From contig CANLBJ010000001.1 of assembly GCA_947488905.1 (NCBI GenBank), positions 558,001 through 622,000 of the forward strand: a stretch of 64,000 nucleotides of DNA, read 5' to 3'. The position numbers and the translations under genes were made by a program. The first letter of the stretch is position 1. Each line of letters begins with the position of its first letter. Below, piece after piece: positions 21,820-30,378 of this stretch. Source of the stretch: Ulvibacter algarum. GTDB lineage: Bacteria; Bacteroidota; Bacteroidia; Flavobacteriales; Flavobacteriaceae. Below the pieces are notes generated by a model, which was not told the DNA's origin, searched no databases, and worked only from the letters and a program-made list of their open reading frames with translations.

Positions 21820-21885
21820 TATTATATAATGTGTAGTTTTTCTTCGGAAATGCGCTGCTCAAAAAACCCCAAAAAATACAATAGA

Positions 21886-22857
21886 ATGACTTTAAAAAAT
21901 CTACTTTTTATTACAGCAATTACACTCGCGCTCTCTAGTTGTGTTTCTGGAAAAATTCACGATGACTTAAAAGACAAGTATGATGCTTTAAAAATAGAAA
22001 ACGCTTCTTTAATGTCTAAATTAGATAATGATAAAGGGTCTTCTGTAATAGGATTAGAGAAAACTAAAACAGATCTAGAAAATTGTAAGCGTGAAAAAAC
22101 GCAACTAGCCATGGATCTAGCTGGAGCGCAATCTAAGTATGATAGAATTAAAAAGGACTATGACGCACTAGAAGCAAATAGTAGTGAAAACCTTACTGAG
22201 AATCTAGACCGCAATAGAACGTTATTAGCAGAGCTTGAAGAGAAAGAACGTCTTTTAAATGCAAAAGAGGCAGACTTGCTAGCACAGGTGAAAACATTGC
22301 AAAAAGCTCAAGACAATCTAGATGCGAGTAGCGCTAGAGTAACAGAATTAGAAGGAATTATTGCTGCAAAAGAAGCGCAAATGAGCAAGTTGAAAAATGC
22401 TATTTCTGCAGCTTTAACAACCTTTGAAGGTAACGGTCTAACTGTAGAACAGCGTGATGGTAAAGTATATGTCTCTATGGAAAATAAACTTCTATTTGAG
22501 AGCGGAAGTTGGGATGTAAATACAAGAGGTAGAGAAGCTGTGGTAGAACTTGGTAAAGTACTTGGTGATAATAATGAGATAGCAGTACTTATAGAGGGGC
22601 ATACAGATAACGTTCCATACGGTGAGAAAGGATTAATAAAAAACAACTGGGACCTTTCTACAAAGAGGGCAACGGCTATTGTAAATATACTTACTGAAAA
22701 CAGTGCTATTTTAAAAGAGAATCTTACTGCAGCGGGACGTGGGGAATATGCTCCTATTGCTAGCAATACTACAAGTGAAGGTAAAGCAAAAAACAGACGT
22801 ATTGAAGTAGTTTTAACGCCTAAGCTGGACGAAATTAGTAGATTATTGGGGGAGTAA
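21886..22857 (+). CDS. OmpA-family lipoprotein with coiled coil
   Basis: Lipoprotein of 323 residues from ATG at 21886; the lipobox LALSSC follows a short hydrophobic signal, which fixes the start (an upstream ATG at 21829 would bury it behind 19 residues). Residues about 30-190 form a coiled coil, and the C-terminal 120 residues are an OmpA-like peptidoglycan-binding domain: VLIEGHTDNVPYG, NNWDLSTKRATAIV, AAGRGEYAPIASN and KNRRIEVVL. It is expected to tether the outer membrane to peptidoglycan through a long helical arm. A core dispersed motif lies just upstream at 21842-21850. Confidence 0.92.
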   Translation: MTLKNLLFITAITLALSSCVSGKIHDDLKDKYDALKIENASLMSKLDNDKGSSVIGLEKTKTDLENCKREKTQLAMDLAGAQSKYDRIKKDYDALEANSSENLTENLDRNRTLLAELEEKERLLNAKEADLLAQVKTLQKAQDNLDASSARVTELEGIIAAKEAQMSKLKNAISAALTTFEGNGLTVEQRDGKVYVSMENKLLFESGSWDVNTRGREAVVELGKVLGDNNEIAVLIEGHTDNVPYGEKGLIKNNWDLSTKRATAIVNILTENSAILKENLTAAGRGEYAPIASNTTSEGKAKNRRIEVVLTPKLDEISRLLGE

Positions 22858-22886
22858 GATAGGTTCTAGATATTTAAGTTAATAAT

Positions 22887-22924
22887 AAAGCCCCTTTTCA
22901 AATAAATGAAAAGGGGCTTTATTA
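22887..22924. terminator. Bidirectional terminator
   Basis: A 14-bp perfect stem, AAAGCCCCTTTTCA (22887-22900) with TGAAAAGGGGCTTT (22907-22920), between convergent genes. Confidence 0.9.
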
Positions 22925-22943
22925 TTAAATATAGATATGTTGA

Positions 22944-24791
22944 TTACTCTACAGTAACAGATTTTGCTAAGTTACGTGGTTGATCCACATTTTTTTCTAG
23001 CATTACCGCAATGTGATAAGAGAGTAGTTGTAATGGAATAGTTGTAACTAGTGGTGTTAATGTTTCTGGTGTTTTAGGAACCTCCATTACATAATCTGCT
23101 AGTGCTTTTACTTCTGTGTCTCCTTCTGTCACTACCGCGATTATTTTACCGCTACGTGCTTTAATCTCTTCAATGTTACTTACTACTTTACCGTAGTGGT
23201 TACTGTTAACTGCAATAACTACTACCGGCATATGCTCATCAATAAGAGCAATAGGACCATGCTTCATTTCTGCAGCAGGATACCCCTCTGCATGTATATA
23301 AGAAATTTCTTTTAACTTTAAAGCTCCTTCTAGTGCAACAGGGAAGTTTACCCCTCTACCTAAGTACAAGAAGTTTGTTGCGTCTTTAAAAACTGCAGCA
23401 ATTTCTTCTATTTTATCATTACTCTTTAATGCAGCTGCTACGTGTTTTGGTATCATTTCTAGCTCACGTAAATGTAGCATGTAGTTAGACTGCGAAATAG
23501 TTCCTTTTACTTTACCAATTTTAAGTGCCATCATTGTAAGCACAGTTATTTGAGTAGTAAAAGCTTTTGTTGATGCAACACCAATCTCAGGTCCTGCATG
23601 TGTGTAAGTTCCGCTATGTGTTTCTCTTGAGATAGTTGATCCTACTACATTACAAATACCATAAACAAATGCTCCTTTTTCTTTTGCTAGTTTTATAGCT
23701 GCAAGTGTATCTGCTGTTTCTCCACTTTGTGAAATAGCAATAACAACATCTTTCTCTGTTATAATTGGATTACGATATCTAAATTCACTTGCGTATTCTA
23801 CTTCTACAGGAATACGTGTCCATTCTTCAAATATATATTCTGCAACTAAACCAGCGTGCCATGAGGTACCACAAGCTATAATTATTATACGGTTTGCGTT
23901 AGTAAATCTTGGTATATAATCTTCTAATCCACCAAGTTTTATTATACCTTCATTTGCTAATAACCTACCTCTGTATGTGTCTTTTATAACAGAAGGTTGC
24001 TCATATATTTCTTTAAGCATAAAGTGGTCATAACCTCCTTTTTCTATCTGCTCAAGATTTAGTTTTAGTTTTTGAATATTAAGGTTAACAAGTTTGTCAT
24101 CCTTAATTTTACGTACTTTTACTTCACGTCCTAATCTAATAATCGCCATCTCTTCATCTTCAAGATAAATAGCATTATTGGTAAACTCAATAAAAGGAGA
24201 AGCATCACTAGCGACAAAAAATTCATCATCACCAACACCAATAGCTAATGGACTACCTAGTTTTGCCACTACAATTTCATCTGGTTTTCTTCTATCAAAA
24301 AGAGCGATTGCATAAGCTCCAATCACTTGGTTAAGCGCTATCTGAACTGCTTTACCTAGCTTTACTTTTTCTTGTTTTTTTATTTCCTCAATAAGGTTTA
24401 CTAAAACCTCTGTGTCAGTATCACTTTTAAAAGTATAACCTCTGTTAGTAAGTTCTGTTTTTAATGATGCATAGTTCTCAATAATACCGTTATGAATAAG
24501 TACTAAATCTCCACTATTTGAAAAATGTGGATGAGAGTTTACATCATTAGGTACTCCGTGAGTCGCCCATCTAGTATGGCCTATTCCTAAAGTTCCTTTG
24601 GTTTCTATTTCTTGAGCAACACGTGCTTCAAGATCAACAACTTTCCCTTTAGTTTTTGCAAGCTGTATATCTTTACCGTCAAACAATGCAATTCCTGCAC
24701 TATCATATCCTCTGTATTCAAGACGTTTTAAACCATTAATAATTATTGGGTATGCTTGTCTATTTCCTATGTAACCTACGATTCCGCACAT
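22944..24791 (-). CDS. glmS: Glutamine--fructose-6-phosphate aminotransferase
   Basis: Enzyme of 615 residues that makes glucosamine 6-phosphate, the first step to UDP-GlcNAc for peptidoglycan and lipid A. The N-terminal Ntn glutaminase domain starts MCGIVGYIG with the nucleophile Cys2 and has GHTRWATHG; two SIS isomerase domains follow (IIACGTSWHAG, ISQSGETADT; GRGVNFPVALEGALKLKE), and the C terminus is NLAKSVTVE as in the family. It is the last gene of an operon after the GT5-like and DUF4270 genes; the spacer to the latter is about ten bases. No glmS ribozyme is expected or seen. Confidence 0.98.
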   Translation of the reverse strand: MCGIVGYIGNRQAYPIIINGLKRLEYRGYDSAGIALFDGKDIQLAKTKGKVVDLEARVAQEIETKGTLGIGHTRWATHGVPNDVNSHPHFSNSGDLVLIHNGIIENYASLKTELTNRGYTFKSDTDTEVLVNLIEEIKKQEKVKLGKAVQIALNQVIGAYAIALFDRRKPDEIVVAKLGSPLAIGVGDDEFFVASDASPFIEFTNNAIYLEDEEMAIIRLGREVKVRKIKDDKLVNLNIQKLKLNLEQIEKGGYDHFMLKEIYEQPSVIKDTYRGRLLANEGIIKLGGLEDYIPRFTNANRIIIIACGTSWHAGLVAEYIFEEWTRIPVEVEYASEFRYRNPIITEKDVVIAISQSGETADTLAAIKLAKEKGAFVYGICNVVGSTISRETHSGTYTHAGPEIGVASTKAFTTQITVLTMMALKIGKVKGTISQSNYMLHLRELEMIPKHVAAALKSNDKIEEIAAVFKDATNFLYLGRGVNFPVALEGALKLKEISYIHAEGYPAAEMKHGPIALIDEHMPVVVIAVNSNHYGKVVSNIEEIKARSGKIIAVVTEGDTEVKALADYVMEVPKTPETLTPLVTTIPLQLLSYHIAVMLEKNVDQPRNLAKSVTVE

Positions 24792-24801
24792 AATGTTTCT
24801 T

Positions 24802-26394
24802 TTATTGATTTGGGTCTGTATAATATATCTCTAAAGTAAGACGCTTTTCTTCATTAGGAGTTGCGTTACCGTACAAGATAGTACCTTCAGGTGATTGTAA
24901 ACTTAATTCTGGTACAAATTCTATACCTGGTGATTGTGTGTTCCTTAGTTTTAAAAAGTTAGGATTAAGCACATCTTGTGCTACCACAAGACCAAGTTTA
25001 ACATTTGTTGAGTCCTTATTCACAAGATTGTTTACATAATTAGTGATACGCACCTTGTAAGAATTTCCATTACCATTGTCGTCTCTTTCAAGTCTTCCTA
25101 GATGAGATGTGATCCTGTCTACGGCTAAAGTTTCGCTAGCGGTTGGGTCTAGGTCATAATCTGTAAGTCTTGAGTTATTATTAAGATCGTAGATGAAAAT
25201 ACGCTCTGGCTCTGTGTCACCACTTACCATTAAATCTTGATTTACATGAAAAACAAGATTTGCCTCGTTAATAATCCAGCCTTTTTGTCTTATTTCATCT
25301 ATCTCATCTGGAGTGCCATTAGGTTCATTTACAATACCAAAATCATTATAACCTATAGAGTCTTCATCTCCAAAAAGTTCGATAATAGACATGATTCCTT
25401 GTCCTCCACGTAAGTATAAATTTTCTTCACCGTTTTCTTGATCTACATTAACAAGATCACTTGCTATTGTGGCGTCTAAGGTTTCATCAAAAGTGTTTAC
25501 TATTATATTACTAAAAGTAAGTTCGTAAACATCAGTTCCTCTACCGTCATCCTCATTATCATCATCAAAAGAATAATTTATTTCGATAACAGCATCATCA
25601 AGATTTACACTAAATAATGTGCCTTCCCCACCAATACTACTAGATTTTATATAGATCCCTCTTAAGTAATTTCTAAAGTTAGCATTACTTATAAGTTCTG
25701 GCGATCCTGCCATATCAACAATACGTTCTTGAAAAAAAGTAATTGGTAATTCTTCTCTAAATCCAGGAGCTAATCTTGTAGTTTCTTCATCATCGCCTTC
25801 ACCTTCAGTAATTGCAATTTCATCAGCACTAGGTAAGAAAGATGGAATATCAAGTAAACTTGTTGATAGATTGTCTTCAAATAATGATTTTTGATCAGTA
25901 TAATATCGCTGAGTTTCTTCAAAATTTGTTGCTGGATCTAGGTTACGCAATAAATATGTGCTCTCAAAAAACTCTAAACGAATAGGAGATGTTCCATACA
26001 CAGAGTCAAGAGTATATGCTGTTACCTCGTCTGTAATGTCTCCTGCCGTACTAAAGTAGGGGATGTATAAATAAACGCTTTCTACAGTAGCATTTTCACC
26101 AAAGTCTGGATCAGATTGAGATAAATCAACTTGAGTTAAGATGTTTGCGCCACTAGTGCCAAAAACAGGATCAGAATAAGTACCTAATTGATACTTAGTA
26201 ATATTGTTTGATCTAAAAGGTGACAACTTACGACTATAAGCGACAACAGAAGCTTCTGTATTTACTGAAACGTTAAGCCCTTGATCATTTACTATTTCTG
26301 TACCTATGCTTTCAAAATCTTCTGAGCAAGATGCAAAACCAATAATTAGGGTAAAGATTGCCACAGTGTAAGGTAAAAAAAGTTTCTTTTTCAT
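24802..26394 (-). CDS. DUF4270 lipoprotein
   Basis: Lipoprotein of 530 residues: signal with lipobox IIGFASC (Cys about 23) and an N-terminal EDFESIGTEIVND stretch typical of DUF4270. The mature part is acidic and beta-rich, with TYSDPVFGTSGANILTQVDL and a C terminus that ends in a strand-like EKRLTLEIYYTDPN. Members are widespread in Bacteroidota and remain uncharacterised; the conserved position between a glycogen-synthase-like gene and glmS suggests a link to envelope polysaccharide or cell surface assembly, but this is only contextual. Confidence 0.88.
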   Translation of the reverse strand: MKKKLFLPYTVAIFTLIIGFASCSEDFESIGTEIVNDQGLNVSVNTEASVVAYSRKLSPFRSNNITKYQLGTYSDPVFGTSGANILTQVDLSQSDPDFGENATVESVYLYIPYFSTAGDITDEVTAYTLDSVYGTSPIRLEFFESTYLLRNLDPATNFEETQRYYTDQKSLFEDNLSTSLLDIPSFLPSADEIAITEGEGDDEETTRLAPGFREELPITFFQERIVDMAGSPELISNANFRNYLRGIYIKSSSIGGEGTLFSVNLDDAVIEINYSFDDDNEDDGRGTDVYELTFSNIIVNTFDETLDATIASDLVNVDQENGEENLYLRGGQGIMSIIELFGDEDSIGYNDFGIVNEPNGTPDEIDEIRQKGWIINEANLVFHVNQDLMVSGDTEPERIFIYDLNNNSRLTDYDLDPTASETLAVDRITSHLGRLERDDNGNGNSYKVRITNYVNNLVNKDSTNVKLGLVVAQDVLNPNFLKLRNTQSPGIEFVPELSLQSPEGTILYGNATPNEEKRLTLEIYYTDPNQ

Positions 26395-26398
26395 ATGT

Positions 26399-27220
26399 TT
26401 ATTCTTCAGTACTCTCCAATACTTTATTTTCGTAAAAATCGAGATAAGAATGCTCTAAATCTTCTGGCTTCTGAAATGGTAATATTGGAAAATTCTGCGC
26501 TTTAATAAAATTATTTAACTCGTCAGAGATTTCTTCAGATCCCATTATTACTGCATCAGAATTTTTTACAGCAATCTTCATCAAGTTTATATAGTTTGGG
26601 TTTTTTAATTCTTCTAAGTTTTCTTCTTCCATCCCGTCATAAAGCACCTTGTCGATTACTTTTTCGTTTAACGTTCCAGAAAAGCCTTGATTGTAAACAG
26701 ATGTTATTATTTTACTGTTTTCAAATAACGGCTCATTTCCGTAGTAATTGCGTAAATACAATGGTAAAAACGAAGCTAACCATCCATGAACGTGAATGAT
26801 ATCTGGTGCCCAGTTTAACTTTTTTACGGTCTCAATTACACCTTTTGCAAAAAATATGGCGCGCTCATCATTATCTTTAAAGTAGTTACCATCCTCATCT
26901 GCATACATTGCTTTACGCTTAAAGTAATCTTCATTATCAATAAAGTAAACCTGCATACGCTCTTTTGGTATAGAAGCAACTTTAATTATAAGAGGCATGT
27001 CTAGATCGTTTATTACTAGGTTCATACCAGAGAGACGTATAACTTCGTGTAACTGATGACGACGCTCATTAATGTTACCGTATCTCGGCATAAAAATTCT
27101 AATCTGCCCTCCGTTGTTATTCACCATTTTAGGGGCTTCAAACGACATCGAAGAAATCTCGGTCTCAGGTAAATATGGTATTACTTCTGACGACACATAC
27201 AAGATTCTTTTATCTTTCAT
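26399..27220 (-). CDS. Glycogen/starch synthase-like GT5 N-terminal domain protein
   Basis: Protein of 273 residues resembling only the N-terminal Rossmann half of GT5 glycogen synthases (ILYVSSEVIPY, IRIFMPRYGNINERRHQLHEV, APDIIHVHGWLASFLPLYL). The C-terminal nucleotide-sugar domain is missing, and the region that normally holds the KxGGLxDV loop reads LPETEISSMSFEAPK, so the ADP-glucose-binding Lys-Gly-Gly is absent. Short forms like this are conserved in Bacteroidota beside DUF4270 and glmS. It is therefore unlikely to be a working glycogen synthase; a regulatory or binding role is possible. First gene of the leftward operon, divergent from panC. Confidence 0.8.
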   Translation of the reverse strand: MKDKRILYVSSEVIPYLPETEISSMSFEAPKMVNNNGGQIRIFMPRYGNINERRHQLHEVIRLSGMNLVINDLDMPLIIKVASIPKERMQVYFIDNEDYFKRKAMYADEDGNYFKDNDERAIFFAKGVIETVKKLNWAPDIIHVHGWLASFLPLYLRNYYGNEPLFENSKIITSVYNQGFSGTLNEKVIDKVLYDGMEEENLEELKNPNYINLMKIAVKNSDAVIMGSEEISDELNNFIKAQNFPILPFQKPEDLEHSYLDFYENKVLESTEE

Positions 27221-27244
27221 CTGTTTTATTTTTACACCATCATC

Positions 27245-27299
27245 CTATTTTAAAATAGCATCCTCACGAGAGAATGACGACAAAATGCAACGTGCATTT
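27245..27299. promoter_or_regulatory. Two dyads in the GT5-like/panC divergent spacer
   Basis: A 14-bp palindrome CTATTTTAAAATAG (27245-27258) and an interrupted one, AAATGCA-ACG-TGCATTT (27283-27299). Both are in the 189-base divergent spacer, upstream of both operons, and are candidate operators. AT-rich palindromes of 14 bp can arise by chance here. Confidence 0.3.
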
Positions 27300-27409
27300 C
27301 AATAAAATAATAGTTAATTAGGTTATTTGTTTAAAAACATGCAAAATTACGAAATTTTATGCAGTTTAAGGGGAATAAGTTAATTTAGCTTTTTTAACAA
27401 AAACGACCT

Positions 27410-28258
27410 ATGAAAATTTACAAAACGCAAAGTGAATTACAAAAATTTTTAAGAGCTAAAGAACTGTCAAGAGTAGGTTTTGTGCCTACTATGGGGGCTT
27501 TGCATAATGGTCATCTTTCACTTGTAAAAAAAGCACTTGAAGAAAATGAAGTATGTGTGGTGAGTATTTTTGTTAATCCTACCCAGTTTGATAACGCTGA
27601 TGATCTTGAAAAGTACCCTAGAACATTGCAGAATGATGCAGATTTGTTAAAAACGGTGAGTGATGAGATACTTGTTTATGCACCTAATGCAGCAGATCTT
27701 TATGGAAAAGAAGTGAAGTCTGCTCATTTTAATTTTGGCCCTATTGCTAAAGAGATGGAAGGTGCTTTTAGACATGGTCACTTTGATGGAGTAGGTACAG
27801 TGGTTAGTTTGTTATTTGAAGCTGTAAAACCTACGGCAGCATACTTTGGTGAGAAAGATTTTCAGCAGCTACAGATAATTAAAAAATTAGTAGAAATTAA
27901 AAAATTCAAAATTAAAATTGTTGGTTGTGAGATAATAAGAGAAAAAAACGGACTTGCCAGAAGCTCAAGAAATACAAGGCTTAATGCAGCTCAATTTGAT
28001 CAAGCTGCTCTTATTTATAAAACACTAAAAGAAGTAAAAATGCGATGGCATTCTTCTAGTATCAATGATTTAAATGAGTATGTTGAAAGTGTCTTTAAAA
28101 AGCACGATTTTTTAAATTTAGAATATTTCGTCATAGCAAATGAAGCGACGTTAAAAACAGGAAAACGTAAAAGAATTACAAACACTTACCGTGCTTTTAT
28201 AGTTGTGTTTGCAGGAGAAGTTCGTCTTATAGATAATCTTGAGCTTGGTAAGGGTTAA
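27410..28258 (+). CDS. panC: Pantothenate synthetase (pantoate--beta-alanine ligase)
   Basis: Cytosolic adenylating ligase of 282 residues for the last step of pantothenate (vitamin B5) synthesis. Motifs: VGFVPTMGALHNGHLSL (the HIGH-like nucleotide site), VSIFVNPTQFDNADDLEKYP, GVGTVVSLLF, YFGEKDFQQLQIIKKLV and the KMSKS-like RSSRNTRLN. Paired with panD, which supplies beta-alanine, at 28325. The gene is divergent from the GT5-like operon. A TAATTTAG box lies about 20 bases before the ATG. Confidence 0.97.
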   Translation: MKIYKTQSELQKFLRAKELSRVGFVPTMGALHNGHLSLVKKALEENEVCVVSIFVNPTQFDNADDLEKYPRTLQNDADLLKTVSDEILVYAPNAADLYGKEVKSAHFNFGPIAKEMEGAFRHGHFDGVGTVVSLLFEAVKPTAAYFGEKDFQQLQIIKKLVEIKKFKIKIVGCEIIREKNGLARSSRNTRLNAAQFDQAALIYKTLKEVKMRWHSSSINDLNEYVESVFKKHDFLNLEYFVIANEATLKTGKRKRITNTYRAFIVVFAGEVRLIDNLELGKG

Positions 28259-28312
28259 ATTACAGTTATATGGAATAATTTTTGTTTTAGGAATATTTTC
28301 TGAAATCTTACT

Positions 28313-28320
28313 TATCTTTG
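28313..28320 (+). promoter_or_regulatory. -7 promoter element of panD (TATCTTTG)
   Basis: An exact TAnnTTTG box five bases before the panD ATG, in the 66-base spacer after panC. It implies a second promoter inside the operon and a leaderless or nearly leaderless panD mRNA. Confidence 0.55.
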
Positions 28321-28324
28321 CAAT

Positions 28325-28672
28325 ATGTTAATAACAGTAGTAAAATCTAAAATACACCGAGTAAAAGTTACTGGGGCAGACCTAAATTATATAGGTAGTA
28401 TTACAATCGATGAAGATCTTCTTGATGCAGCAAATATTGTTGAAGGCGAGAAGGTTCAGATAGTGAATAATAATAATGGAGAACGTTTAGAGACGTATGC
28501 TATTCCTGGCCCTCGTGGTAGTGGAGAGATTACACTTAACGGTGCTGCAGCTCGTAAAGTTGCTCCAGGAGATATACTTATTTTAATAGTATATGGGATT
28601 ATGACAAAAGAGGAAGCTTTAAAGTTTAAGCCAAGTCTAGTCTTCCCTAACGGAGATAACTTACTCACTTAA
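28325..28672 (+). CDS. panD: Aspartate 1-decarboxylase (pyruvoyl type)
   Basis: Enzyme of 115 residues that makes beta-alanine from aspartate. The self-cleavage site is visible in [10 protein letters not shown] (Gly-Ser, Ser25 becoming the pyruvoyl group), with the conserved [16 protein letters not shown] start and [19 protein letters not shown]. Length is near normal (most are 115-140). It lies between panC and a membrane protein gene whose TTG start follows two bases after its stop, so all three form one operon with a possible internal promoter. Confidence 0.96.
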   Translation: MLITVVKSKIHRVKVTGADLNYIGSITIDEDLLDAANIVEGEKVQIVNNNNGERLETYAIPGPRGSGEITLNGAAARKVAPGDILILIVYGIMTKEEALKFKPSLVFPNGDNLLT

Positions 28673-28674
28673 TT

Positions 28675-29658
28675 TTGAATAAAACCTTATCAAATATTTT
28701 AAAAATTGCCATCCCTCTCGGGCTTGGCATTTTTTTAATCTGGTATGTTTATAGCAGTTTTACAGATCAGCAACTAAATGATCTAAAAGCACATTTTAAC
28801 AATGCAGATTACGGTTATATAGTTTTAGCTGTTAGTCTGAGTATTTTTAGTCATATATCTCGCGCATACAGATGGTCTTTTATGTTAGAGCCTTTAGGGT
28901 ATAAGCCAAGGCTAGCAAATAATTTTATGTCTATTGCGGTTGCTTATCTTATGAATCTGGGTATCCCTAAAAGTGGAGAGGTTACAAGAGCTATTTTGTT
29001 AAGTAGGTATGAGGCAGTCCCTTTTGATAAGGGATTTGGAACCATTATCTCTGAGCGGGTAGTAGATCTTATTTTTTTACTTGCATTTACAGCAGTAGCA
29101 ATTTTTTTAAAGTATGACATACTGTATTCTTATGTTACAGATCTAATTCCTGTTCAAAAACTAATAATACTAGCTGTTGTGGGTGTCGTGCTCTTGATAG
29201 CAGGTTATTTGCTTCTGAAATATCTAAAATTTTCTTTCTTAAATAAGATAAAAGCATTTATTGCTGGCCTTAAAGACGGGGTGTTAAGTATCTGGACCAT
29301 GAAGAAAAAAGGAGCCTTTATTTTTCATACATTTTTAATATGGGGGCTTTATATACTTTCTTTTTATACTGCCACAAAAGCGCTTGAAGCTACATCAGGA
29401 ATAGCTTTTAGTACTTTAATCATTGCATTTGTAGTAGGGAGCTTCACGTTTGCTTTTACTAATAGCGGTTTTGGCACCTATCCAGCAGCAGTTGCAGGTA
29501 TATTATCTTTATTTGCTATTGAGTTTACTGTTGGTACCGCATTTGGGTGGATAGTGTGGACTTCAAATATCACAGCAATTTTGTTAATAGGATTAATATC
29601 TCTTATTGCTATGCCACTTTATAACAAAGGTGAATCTAGCAAAGAATTAACTGAATAA
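28675..29658 (+). CDS. Lysylphosphatidylglycerol synthase TM-like (UPF0104) membrane protein
   Basis: Integral membrane protein of 327 residues with about eight hydrophobic helices. SHISRAYRWSFMLEPLG and LGIPKSGEVTRAILLSRYEA are hallmarks of the flippase-like family related to the membrane domain of MprF/AglD; the soluble aminoacyl-transferase domain of MprF is absent. It may move lipids or lipid-linked sugars across the inner membrane. The start is TTG at 28675, two bases after the panD stop; there is no earlier usable codon. The linkage panC-panD-this gene is common in Bacteroidota but has no established functional reason. Confidence 0.85.
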   Translation: MNKTLSNILKIAIPLGLGIFLIWYVYSSFTDQQLNDLKAHFNNADYGYIVLAVSLSIFSHISRAYRWSFMLEPLGYKPRLANNFMSIAVAYLMNLGIPKSGEVTRAILLSRYEAVPFDKGFGTIISERVVDLIFLLAFTAVAIFLKYDILYSYVTDLIPVQKLIILAVVGVVLLIAGYLLLKYLKFSFLNKIKAFIAGLKDGVLSIWTMKKKGAFIFHTFLIWGLYILSFYTATKALEATSGIAFSTLIIAFVVGSFTFAFTNSGFGTYPAAVAGILSLFAIEFTVGTAFGWIVWTSNITAILLIGLISLIAMPLYNKGESSKELTE

Positions 29659-29728
29659 TACTCGCTATTACAAGTACTACACCTACTGCTAGGCAGGTGT
29701 AGATATACTTTTTCCGAACTGTTTTCAT
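29636..29728 (-). CDS. Possible 30-residue single-span membrane peptide
   Basis: An ATG at 29728, six bases after the stop of the response-regulator-like gene, opens a frame that begins MKTVRKKYIYT, continues through a hydrophobic stretch (CLAVGVVLVIASIIQLIL) and ends in Cys at a TAG. A purine-rich AAAGGGA precedes it. Positively charged N terminus plus one transmembrane span is typical of small membrane proteins. Its last 23 bases overlap the convergent gene ending at 29658. It is too short for sequence-based certainty; a hairpin (29677-29702) lies within it and may instead be a terminator. Confidence 0.35.
   Translation of the reverse strand: MKTVRKKYIYTCLAVGVVLVIASIIQLILC
29677..29712 (+). 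terminator. Weak terminator-like hairpin
   Basis: CTACACCT (29677-29684) pairs with AGGTGTAG (29695-29702), then ATATAC and five T. It lies just after the UPF0104 gene. The T tract is displaced from the stem, so efficiency is doubtful. Confidence 0.4.
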
Positions 29729-29733
29729 TCCCT

Positions 29734-30378
29734 TTAAGCTGGTTTTAGCACTAATGATTCGATTAAGCTAGTGTTTTTTGCTGCCCATAGATGTAATGGC
29801 TCATTTGCTTTAAGATTAAGTTTTGTTTTGATAAGATCAACTTCTCTGTTTACTGTAATAATAGGTGAGTTTAATTTTTTAGCTAATCTTTCAGGGTTGT
29901 TGTAAAAACCTATATACGCTATAATCTTAATCTGAAAGTCTGTAAAAGTTGTATAATTTTTAAACTGTTCTCTGTCTATCTTTTTTGAGATTTCTTTTGA
30001 GAAATAACGTTCATTATTATGAACTTTATCTAAACATTTTAGAGACTCTGCAATACTGTCATTACAGCTTATGCAACCAGAAATATTAAGTTTAGTAGCC
30101 ATCACTACGTCAATCTCATTCACTTTGTTGAACACCAAGATGAATTTACATTTACTTTTTTTTCTTAATGCTTCTTTTACTATTTCTAGACCAGAAAGAT
30201 CATTATAACAAGATCTTAAAATACAAAGGTCTGGTTTCTCTCTAAGAATATATCTTAGTGCTTTTACTCCACTACAATCTTTTTTTGTAATGGAATACTC
30301 TTTTTCAATTAATGAGAGTTCAATGTGGGTACTACTGTTCTCACAGTGGTGTGCGACAAATACTTGATTATTATTCAT
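29734..30378 (-). CDS. Response-regulator-like protein with degenerate receiver and LuxR-like C terminus
   Basis: Protein of 214 residues. Residues 5-125 follow a receiver pattern (KPDLCILRSCYNDLSGLEIV, FILVFNKVNEIDVVMATKLNISGCIS), but the phospho-acceptor Asp is replaced (Arg55 at the aligned position) and the acidic pair near residue 10 is His-His. The C-terminal 65 residues (FTDFQIKIIAYIGFYNNPERLAKKLN split here, then INTVNREVDLIKTKL-like) resemble a LuxR-type helix-turn-helix in diverged form. It is thus a pseudo-receiver regulator that should not be controlled by phosphorylation. DNA binding is inferred, not certain. It has a long 365-base divergent spacer upstream. Confidence 0.65.
   Translation of the reverse strand: MNNNQVFVAHHCENSSTHIELSLIEKEYSITKKDCSGVKALRYILREKPDLCILRSCYNDLSGLEIVKEALRKKSKCKFILVFNKVNEIDVVMATKLNISGCISCNDSIAESLKCLDKVHNNERYFSKEISKKIDREQFKNYTTFTDFQIKIIAYIGFYNNPERLAKKLNSPIITVNREVDLIKTKLNLKANEPLHLWAAKNTSLIESLVLKPA

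Noticed and set aside
22308-22766. Leftward 152-codon open frame
   Set aside because: It is fully antisense to the OmpA-family lipoprotein gene, has a low-complexity Ser/Leu-rich product and no promoter; it is a codon-use shadow.
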